From Elmis aenea (taxonomy: Eukaryota > Arthropoda > Insecta > Coleoptera > Elmidae), in contig OX393576.1 of the NCBI GenBank assembly GCA_947652605.1, positions 58,752,966 through 58,816,965 of the forward strand: 64,000 nucleotides of DNA, written 5' to 3'. The notes below the pieces were generated by a model, which searched no databases, had not been told where the DNA came from, and saw only the letters and a program-made list of their open reading frames with translations. Below, one piece after another: positions 1 through 10,600 of the stretch. Position 1 is the stretch's first letter. Every line of letters starts with the position of its first letter. Position numbers and translations under genes: made by a program.

Positions 1-3000
1 AATTCCCCTGTCAGTAAGGGTAATAGACCATATAAGATCAAAATTTTTAATACACCATGGAAGATCATCATTATTTAAGGCAGTAAAGATCATTTATATT
101 TAATCAATTCCCCTTTCAGTAAGGGTAATAGACCATATAAGATCGAAATTTTTAATAGACCGTGGAAGATCATCATTATTTAAGGCAGTAAAGATCATTT
201 ATGTATAATCAATTTCCCTTTCAGTAAGAGTAATAGACCATATAAGATCGAAATTTTTAATAGACCATGGAAGATCATCATTATTTAAGGCAGTAAAGAC
301 CATGGAAGATCATCATTATTTAAGGCAGTAAAGATCATTTATATATAATCAATTTCCCTTTCAGTAAGGGTAATAGACCATATAAGATCGAAATTTTTAA
401 TAGACCATGGAAGATCATCATTATTTAAGGCAGTAAAGATCATTTATATATAATCAATTCCCCTGTCAGTAAGGGTAATAGACCATATAAGATCGAAATT
501 TTTAATAGACCATGGAAGATCATCATTATTTAAGGCAGTAAAGACCATGGAAGATCATCATTATTTAAGGCAGTAAAGATCATTTATATATAATCAATTC
601 CTCTGTCAGTAAGGGTAATAGACCATATAAGATTAAAATTTTTAATAGACCATGGAAGATCATCAATATTTAAGGCAGTAAATATCATTTATATATAATC
701 AATTTCCCTTTCAGTAAGGGTAATAGACCATATAAGATCGAAATTTTTAATAGACCATGGAAGATCATCATTATTTAAGGCAGTAAAGATCATTTATATG
801 TAATCAATTCCCCTGTCAGTAAGGGTAATAGACCATATAATATCGAAATTTTTAATAGACCATGGAAGATCATCATTATTTAAGGCAGTAAAGATCATTT
901 ATATATAATCAATTCCCCTTTCAGTAAGGGTAATAGACCATATAAGATCGAAATTTTTAATAGACCATGGAAGATCATCATTATTTAAGGCAGTAAAGAC
1001 CATGGAAGATCATCATTATTTAAGGCAGTAAAGATCATTTATATATAATCAATTTCCCTTTCAGTAAGGGTAATAGACCATATAAGATCGAAATTTTTAA
1101 TAGACCACGGAAGATCATCATTATTTAAGGCAGTAAAGACCATGGAAGATCATCATTATTTAAGGCAGTAAAGATCATTTATATATAATCAATTCCCCTT
1201 TCAGTAAGAGTAATAGACCATATAAGATCGAAATTTTTAATAGACCATGGAAGATCATCATTATTTAAGGCAGTAAAGACCATGGAAGATCATCATTATT
1301 TAAGGCAGTAAAGATCATTTATATATAATCAATTTCCCTTTCAGTAAGGGTAATAGACCATATAAGATCGAAATTTTTAATAGACCATGGAAGATCATCA
1401 TTATTTAAGGCAGTAACGATCATTTATATATAATCAATTCCCCTGTCAGTAAGGGTAATAGACCATATAAGATCGAAATTTTTAATAGACCATGGAAGAT
1501 CATCATTATTTAAGGCAGTAAAGACCATAGAAGATCATCATTATTTAAGGCAGTAAAGATCATTTATATATAATCAATTTCCCTTTCAGTAAGGGTAATA
1601 GACCATATAAGATCGAAATTTTTAATAGACCATGGAAGATCATCATTATTTAAGGCAGTAACGATCATTTATATATAATCAATTCCCCTGTCAGTAAGGG
1701 TAATAGACCATATAAGATCAAAATTTTTAATAGACCATGGAAGATCATCATTATTTAAGGCAGTAAAGACCATGGAAGATCATCATTATTTAAGGCAGTA
1801 AAGATCATTTATATATAATCAATTTCCCTTTCAGTAAGGGTAATAGACCATATAAGATCGAAATTTTTAATAGACCATGGAAGATCATCATTATTTAAGG
1901 CAGTAAAGATCATTTATATGTAATCAATTCCCCTGTCAGTAAGGGTAATAGACCATATAAGATCAAAATTTTTAATAGACCATGGAAGATCATCATTATT
2001 TAAGGCAGTAAAGACCATGGAAGATCATCATTATTTAAGGCAGTAAAGATCATTTATATATAATCAATTCCCCTGTCAGTAAGGGTAATAGACCATATAA
2101 GATCAAAATTTTTAATAGACCATGGAAGATCATCATTATTTAAGGCAGTAAAGACCATAGAAGATCATCATTATTTAAGGCAGTAAAGATCATTTATATA
2201 TAATCAATTTCCCTTTCAGTAAGGGTAATAGACCATATAAGATCGAAATTTTTAATAGACCATGGAAGATCATCATTATTTAAGGCAGTAAAGATCATTT
2301 ATATATAATCAATTCCCCTGTCAGTAAGGGTAATAGACCATATAAGATCGAAATTTTTAATAGACCATGGAAGATCATCATTATTTAAGGCAGTAAAGAC
2401 CATGGAAGATCATCATTATTTAAGGCAGTAAAGATCATTTATATATAATCAATTCCTCTGTCAGTAAGGGTAATAGACCATATAAGATTAAAATTTTTAA
2501 TAGACCATGGAAGATCATCAATATTTAAGGCAGTAAAGATCATTTATATATAATCAATTTCCCTTTCAGTAAGGGTAATAGACCATATAAGATCGAAATT
2601 TTTAATAGACCATGGAAGATCATCATTATTTAAGGCAGTAAAGATCATTTATATGTAATCAATTCCCCTGTCAGTAAGGGTAATAGACCATATAAGATCG
2701 AAATTTTTAATAGACCATGGAAGATCATCATTATTTAAGGCAGTAAAGATCATTTATATATAATCAATTCCCCTGTCAGTAAGGGTAATAGACCATATAA
2801 GATCGAAATTTTTAATAGACCATGGAAGATCATCATTATTTAAGGCAGTAAAGACCATGGAAGATCATCATTATTTAAGGCAGTAAAGATCATTTATATA
2901 TAATCAATTTCCCTTTCAGTAAGGGTAATAGACCATATAAGATCGAAATTTTTAATAGACCATGGAAGATCATCATTATTTAAGGCAGTAAAGACCATGG

Positions 3001-4056
3001 AAGATCATCATTATTTAAGGCAGTAAAGATCATTTATATATAATCAATTCCCCTTTCAGTAAGAGTAATAGACCATATAAGATCGAAATTTTTAATAGAC
3101 CATGGAAGATCATCATTATTTAAGGCAGTAAAGACCATGGAAGATCATCATTATTTAAGGCAGTAAAGATCATTTATATATAATCAATTTCCCTTTCAGT
3201 AAGGGTAATAGACCATATAAGATCGAAATTTTTAATAGACCATGGAAGATCATCATTATTTAAGGCAGTAAAGATCATTTATATATAATCAATTCCCCTG
3301 TCAGTAAGGGTAATAGACCATATAAGATCAAAATTTTTAATAGACCATGGAAGATCATCATTATTTAAGGCAGTAAAGACCATGGAAGATCATCATTATT
3401 TAAGGCAGTAAAGATCATTTATATATAATCAATTCCTCTGTCAGTAAGGGTAATAGACCATATAAGATTAAAATTTTTAATAGACCATGGAAGATCATCA
3501 ATATTTAAGGCAGTAAAGATCATTTATATATAATCAATTTCCCTTTCAGTGAGGGTAATAGACCATATAAGATCGAAATTTTTAATAGACCATGGAAGAT
3601 CATCATTATTTAAGGCAGTAAAGATCATTTATATGTAATCAATTCCCCTGTCAGTAAGGGTAATAGACCATATAAGATCGAAATTTTTAATAGACCATGG
3701 AAGATCATCATTATTTAAGGCAGTAAAGATCATTTATATATAATCAATTCCCCTTTCAGTAAGGGTAATAGACCATATAAGATCGAAATTTTTAATAGAC
3801 CATGGAAGATCATCATTATTTAAGGCAGTAAAGACCATGGAAGATCATCATTATTTAAGGCAGTAAAGATCATTTATATATAATAGACCATGGAAGATCA
3901 TCATTATTTAAGTCAGTAAAGATCATTTATATATAATCAATTCCCCTTTCAGTAAGAGTAATAGACCATATAAGATCGAAATTTTTAATACAGACCATGA
4001 AAGATCATCATTATTTAAGGCAGTAAAGATTATTTATATACAATCAATTCCCTTTT
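1..4056. repeat. Satellite DNA, 105/140-bp monomers in a higher-order repeat
   Basis: Continuous tandem array running off the left edge of the window. Each monomer begins near AATTCCCCTGTCAGTAAGGG and is either 105 bp or 140 bp long. The long form carries one extra copy of a 35-bp block (ACCATGGAAGATCATCATTA followed by TTTAAGGCAGTAAAG). Monomer starts fall at 1, 106, 211, 351, 456, 596, 701, 806, 911, 1051, 1191, 1331, 1436 and so on to 3746. Diagnostic variants recur in order: AATTCCTCTG monomers at 596, 2451 and 3431, and a GTAAGAG variant at 1191 and 3046. The array decays after about 3880 and ends near 4056. Divergence between monomers is only a few percent by eye. No gene is visible in it. 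Confidence 0.97.
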
Positions 4057-4143
4057 TAGTTAGGCTCTAAGTAACAGCTATTAAACAATGTAAATAGGTT
4101 GCATTATAAATTAATTTGTAGCTTGACTTTAAATTAGCAATTA

Positions 4144-4283
4144 TGGTGCCTGTCCACGTGTGAGTTAATTACTCTCGATAGCAGCGTCGCCAAGGATACA
4201 GCCCCTGAGAGTAACTCGCGATTGGCTGTATCCTTGGCGACTCTGCTATCGAGAGTAGTTTACTCTCACGTGGACAGGCACCA
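4144..4283. mobile_element. 140-bp palindromic MITE, PIF/Harbinger-like
   Basis: The two ends are inverted copies (TGGTGCCTGTCCACGTG and CACGTGGACAGGCACCA), and the inverted repeats extend about 60 bp on each side, so the element is almost one hairpin. It is flanked on both sides by TTA. A 3-bp TTA/TAA target duplication is typical of PIF/Harbinger elements, but no transposase is present, so the superfamily is inferred from the duplication alone. Confidence 0.8.
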
Positions 4284-4484
4284 TTAAACTATTAAGAAAT
4301 TAAAAAAATAATGAAGTGGTTCTTGTTTTAAGGAAAATTGAAGAATCAAAGTGAAAATGTTTGCTTTTTTGAACCATTTCCAATTATCAGTTTTCAACTA
4401 AAATTCAAATTTATTAACTAATCATTAAATATAATTCATTACATCAATTAGATTCTTTAAGAGCAAAAATAATAAAACTTACAG

Positions 4485-4613
4485 ATGTCCACCAGATAAA
4501 TTTCGTTGCTATTATGGAGCATGTGTACCCAAAAATGTCAGGTGTGATGGACTGCATCAGTGTGCTGATAAATCAGATGAAAGCCAATGTGGTCGAGAAT
4601 CAGAAAGTTGCAA
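4485..4613 (+). CDS. modSP: modSP exon: LDLa domain 1
   Basis: The acceptor TTACAG precedes the exon and the donor AA|GTTAGT follows it. It encodes one complete LDLa module with CPPDKFRC, VRCDG and DKSDESQC. The entry phase is 2 and the exit phase is 2. No Met or signal peptide is upstream in frame, so this is an internal exon. Confidence 0.85.
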
Positions 4614-7600
4614 GTTAGTACTCCAAATAATAATAAATAAATCCTACTATGTGGAAAGAATAATTAAAAATGAAGCTAAACAATACTTACATTGTAGGCC
4701 GAATGAGTTCAGATGTTCTTCTCAGGAATGTATTTTAGACAGGAAAGTTTGTGATGATAACAACGATTGTTTGGATCACAGCGATGAAAATGCCGATTTA
4801 TGTGATAATTTTTCGTGCCCTGAAAATTCACATCGTTGCAAGCAAGGAGGCTGCATTCACTTAAATGCTCGTTGTAATGGTTACAAGGATTGTGTTGATG
4901 GTTCAGATGAATCAAAAATTCTTTGTAAAGTACTAAAATGTCGAGAAAAACAATGTTATAAATGTATGTCAAATGGATCACAACAATTATTGCATTATAA
5001 CTAACTTATCATAAAACAATACTGAAAAGGTCTGCCTGACGAACAACAGATCATTCAGCCATTTCTGCTCGCACTACTACGAAATTAGCCACTGTCCCCC
5101 CCGTTGCCTCACCCGGTTTTACCAACCTCTCTCCATACACTACACTCCTCCCCCCTAGAACCCCCCGTTCTTATGGTCTACATGAAAACCCGTAAATAAG
5201 CTGGGGGTCGTCGCTCTCTGGGCGTCCTGGGTGAAGCATCCGGTTGGCCGTGAGCCGATGGTCTCTCTTTGACTTCTGGTGCCTCTTTGGCCGGATCATT
5301 TGGTAACTAGTCGCTCGCTGGATCTGGGTCCGACTGAGGATGAACTTCCGTCGACCCTCTCGCTTCGTTGGATTTTGACCATCGCTTCCTTAGCTGATTG
5401 GTATGGCGGTGAACTATTTTTCCCTCCACGCTTCCCTTAGCACAGTCACTAGGGGTGGGCGATATCCAAATTTCGATATCGAATATCGATATCCAAATTA
5501 TATATCGATATATATCGGAATATCGATATATCGGAATATCGATATATCGGAATATCGATATATCGGAATGTCGATATATCGAAATTTCGCGGCGAGAAGC
5601 TAAAAAAGTCGGTAAAAAAGTAAAAAGAGAGACTGGTGACCTAAAAAAAAAACGCTTCTCGCCCTCAAAATATCGATATATCGGAATGTCAGATATCGAG
5701 ATATCGATATATCGGAATATCGATATCCGATATTTCGATATCAAAATTATATCGATATATCGCCCACCCCTAACAGTCACATTCTGCATCGCCGCTTCAT
5801 GCGATATACACAATCGTAGTGCTTTGGTATACGTAATGTCCCTCTCTGCCAACAGCCGACGCTGCATCATTTCATCACTAACCCCACACACCAACCGGTC
5901 TCTGTCCGCGTTCACAATGAAAGTAGTAGATAGTGGTTAGTAGCTAAAGTTGAAATGCATAGAATCAAATGCAGATGTTCACAATGTACGTCAGATTTAC
6001 GTATTAACTATGATAACTAAAGTGAAGTATCCATAGAACATAGAAGTATCTATGTTTTTAATGTTTCAAATTAATTTAAGGCAATCACGAAGAGAAGCTC
6101 ATCACGGTGTGTTCACAAGTGCCGCAAACGTAAGCATCAAAGAAATACCGTTTGTTTTCTTGAAAATATTAAAATCAGAGTGTATATGTCTTTTCTCACG
6201 ACCGTCATTCATTTTGTCGGTAAAAGAGGGTCAGGTTAGAGGTCCGTAATAGTATATTATATACCAAGGTAGAGAAGTCAACTATTATAGCCTGAGGGCT
6301 CAGATTATATCACGAGGCGCGAAGCGCCGAGGGATCTAAGGGCCCGAAGGCTATAAGACTTCTCTACCGTGGTGTATATACTATTTTTTTCACTACTAGT
6401 AAGACAAACCCATTTATGTTATGCACGCACTTTCTAACCTAAAATATAAAAAGTTAAGTACCTATCTATTCTATAGAAATATTGAATCTGCGTGTTACTC
6501 ATCTTGCTAAATCACTATTGTTATTAAAAAACATTGTTTTTAAGCGATGGTTTCATCTAAAATACTGACATTATTAAAACTTTTCTTTTTTACGTTGTGT
6601 CAATCGACCGTGTGGATATTGACAACCGTCATTTATTTCGGCGCGAAAGTCGTGTTATTTAAATACACCAAAGTTTTTAAAATTAAATTAATTTATTTAA
6701 ACAACGTTTTAAATGCTAAAATACCAATAAAGAGAATTTCTTTATCATACTAAATCGTCCTATAATTTTTTTTTCTTTAAAACTACAACAGCATTATCAA
6801 AAAATATAAATTTGTTCATTATTCACCAGTGGTTAATAATGAAAAATTGTTTACCTGTAACCATGCATAGGTAGAGAAATTGAATTTCACGGCATTCTAA
6901 TATACGTCATAATGCTACGCTATATTACTAGTAGTGAAAAAAAGCTTTTTTTTTTAAGCAATAAACATTTCCGTTACATATATTCCGTGTGCTTACGTTT
7001 GTGCCACTTGTGAACACACCATGATGAGCTACTCTTCGTGATTGCCCTTTTTACGTATTACGCACTAACCACTATCTGCTATCTACTACGTTACTACGTT
7101 CATTGTGAACGCGGACTTACCCTTACAGCCTTATTCATAGTCCTTCCTTGAAGAATAAGGATTCCTTATTCCTCGTTTCATGTTTCCTAAATCTACCTTG
7201 ACCGAACAAGGAACCTTAGGTAAACTTCAGATAGTGGTCACTGTCATGGCGTCTTGGTAGATCAAGTGTACTTCGGAAATATTCGCGTGGAAAATGAATG
7301 TTAGGTTCACTACTATCTACTGTTGGCGTGACGTACGAAATTCTATGCTTGTTCACCATTTGTGACATGTTATTTGGCAATTACGAAGATTAGTTCATCA
7401 CGCTGTGTTCACAAGTGCCGCAAACGTAAGCATCAAAGATATACCGTTTGTTTTCTTGAAAATATTAAAATCAGAGTGTATATGTCCTTTCTCACGACCG
7501 TCATTCATTTTGCCGGTAACAGAGGGTCAGGTTAGAGGTCTGTAAAAGCTTTTTTTTAAGCAATAAACATTTACCTTTATATATTAAATTGTTTGTGCTT

Positions 7601-10600
7601 ACGTTTGCGACACGTGAACACACCGTGATGAACTAATCTTCGTGATTGCCTGTTATTTTAGATATAACCTATAAAAAGTGTAAACAACTGTTTTAACTAT
7701 TACTATTAGGCAATCACGAAGATTAGTTCATCATGGTGAATTCACAAGTGCCGCAAACGTAAGCAGACAACATAATGTAAAGTTAAATGTTTATTGCTTA
7801 AAAAAAAAGCTTTTACAGACCTCTAACCTGACCCTCTTTAACGTTTTACCGGCAAAATGAATGACGGCCGTGAGAAAGAACATATACACTTTGATTTTAA
7901 TATTTTCAAGAAAACAAACGGTATTTCTTTGATGCTTACGTTTGCGGCACTTGTGAATTCACCATGATGAACTAATCTTCATGATTGCCTACTATTAAGC
8001 ATTCAGGAACTATGGAGGTTCCTTCCTTATAGGATATGGTTGACAGTGCAAACAATTGTTTTAACAACGAATACAGGTATTATTAATTACCAAATGTAAT
8101 TAGTAATTGTTGTACATCTGATATTTACATTTAATACGCCAACAGTAGGTAGTAGTGAACCTAACATTCATTTTCTACGCGAATATTTCCGAAGTACACT
8201 TGATCTACCAAGCCGCCATGACAGTGACCACTATCTTAAGTTTACCAGGACTATGAATACGGCTGTTATAGCTGTATAAACTACACAATTTCTTGTACAA
8301 TTTCATGTCAAAAAACTTTTATACTAGATTGTACAGCTGTTGCCAAGTTACAACACGTAAACTGACACTTCGCGTATGTCAAATTTGACATTGTAACTTG
8401 GCAACAGCTGTACAATCTATGGTGCTATTCTGCAAGGTTCTATAAGCACTGTAACGCTGTAACTATAAGCAGTTATAGTACTATAGCATATTTGCGATTC
8501 CGTATGCCGCTGTAGCTTACAGTTAACTGTAAATCTGCTTACATTTGCTGTTAATCTTACATCGGCAAATACCTGACCGTAACACGATACAGCGCGGTAT
8601 AATTTCACAAGTAGAGTGTTTTATATAAAATTAGTAATAAATGTACATGAAGTATTACTTTTATTAGAACATTTTTAATTGGAGCAAGCTGTAAGAAATT
8701 AAATTTGAACTATTATTCCATTTTTAAGCATTCATTTGTGTATAATTTGGAATTAATGGACTTACAAGGGAACCTCACTTGGTGGTACTAAAGTCGGTTG
8801 AGGGGACTAAAATTTTCCGAAAAAAGATCCTGAATGAAGAAGAGTACCAACTTTTTTGGCCCCGGAAACTCAAAACTTACCGTTGAAGCTCAATTTTTAT
8901 TTTCAAAAATTGCACGAAATAGGTTAAACTGTTAAAGGTACTTGAAGTGAACATAAACTTGTAAATAATTATTGTTAAATCATAATGCTTTTATGTTTTA
9001 TTAACAAGATCTAAGTTTTCCCTTTAAAAGTAAGAATTCGTAAATAACAATATTTTTTTAAATTTGTTTGGCACCAAATCCAAATTTAAGAAAATCTGCA
9101 ATACCAGGTGTAAATGAACGCTGGCTATTTGAGTTTATTCAAATTAACTAAAATGATGCTATTGTACTCAAAATATCTTTCTCTTCCCAAAAATGTAAAA
9201 ATATACTGGCCGTTCCATTTAAAATTCCAAAGTTAAGGTCATTTCCGGCGAAACCGGAAGTGAAACAATTGTGTGCATATGCTCAAAATATCCGATTTTT
9301 TACACATATCATGTGTCTAAAATCTTATTTATCCAAAATCAACACTAAAGGAAAAAAGAGGGTGTGCCAGAGTTCATTTAGTACATCTGGTATTAACCTA
9401 TTTCGTGCAAATTTTGAAAATAAAAATTGAGTTTCAACGGTAAGTTTTGAGTTTCCGGGGCCAAAAAAGTTGTTACTCTTCTTAATACACGATCTTCTTT
9501 CGGAAAATTTTAGTCCCATCAACCGACTTTAGTACCACCAAGTGAGGTTCCCTTGTTAGTCATGTTAAAAAAAAATAATAAGTAACTCTGATTTAAAATG
9601 CTTGAATTATTTGAGTGATTGGTTAATTCTCTTATAGAAATGCTAGATGATATAATTAATAATTTAAAAAAACGAAAATATTATTGACCAGGGATATGTC
9701 ATCTGTTTAATTTGTGTATGTTATTCATGGGTTTATGCAGGTTAAAAAAATAGTAAATGTATTTCAAAATTTTTAAGAGCAATTAATTGATCACTGAATA
9801 ATTTTAACTAAAAATTATCTATATTTTTTTATGAAGAAGCTCTTGTAGAAATACTAGACCAGTATTATTATACAAGGTGTTTGTTAAATATTGCGAAAAC
9901 ATTCCGGAGGTGATTCCTTATCGACAATTCAGGGAGGTCTTTTATACATTTTTTTTTCCTTAGACGTCTCCTTTCGGAGTTACACCTCCCTAAAGGGGAG
10001 CGGTAAAATTAGGTTTTTACTTTGTTTCTCAAATTTGGATCAATGTAGAAAAATGATATTTGGTAGATGTTTAATACTTATTAAAAGGTTTCCCATAATA
10101 TTTTTAATCATCTCCCACATTCACAGGGGGCTGAAAAGTGCGACCCCTGTTGGTTTTTTGATCAGAACTTTGTGGTGGGTTAAAATTTGGCAAATAAAGA
10201 ATTCTTTTTTGAAAGCTTGCTTTATTTAGAAACTTTTTTTAATTAATAGTTTTTTTCGTAAAACCTACAGTTTTTGAGTAAAAAATAATATAAGTAAACA
10301 TGCACCATAAAATATTCCCACATAAAACGATTCATTTTGACCATTACGCGGCGACAACGCGCCAACGCCCGTTAATTCTACCCAATATGAACGTAAAAGT
10401 ATTAATTATTTGCAAAATATCAACATCAATCGACATAACCTACAACGTTCAAACAATTAGTTGACGTTTCAAGTGTTCTTTAGGTTAATTCCCCTGTAAG
10501 AGTAGATCTTTTGTACCGTTACATATAGCGTGCGGTATAGAATAGCTATTTATGTTGCCGCTGTAAGTCCGGACCTTACAGTGCGCTATAAGATACATTT

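Larger units (their letters stand above)
7125..8266. mobile_element. Foldback element enclosing two MITEs
   Basis: The left arm 7125-7335 and right arm 8135-8266 are inverted copies (ACAGCCTTATTCATAGTCC and GGACTATGAATACGGCTGT, then AGTGGTCACTGTCATGGCG and TAGATCAAGTGTACTTCGG). The left arm has extra sequence relative to the right. The interior is occupied by the two MITEs at 7376-7650 and 7709-7989. No clear host duplication was found. Confidence 0.7.

Noticed and set aside
1..4056. CRISPR-like array
   Set aside because: Monomers are contiguous with no unique spacers; this is a eukaryotic satellite.
4709..4981. Minus-strand open frame over the LDLa exons
   Set aside because: Mirror frame of the real LDLa exons; no domain, no splice context.
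5307..5915. Single 202-aa minus-strand protein
   Set aside because: The middle is a hAT MITE of CGATAT repeats. Only the ends are retroelement sequence, so it is not one protein.
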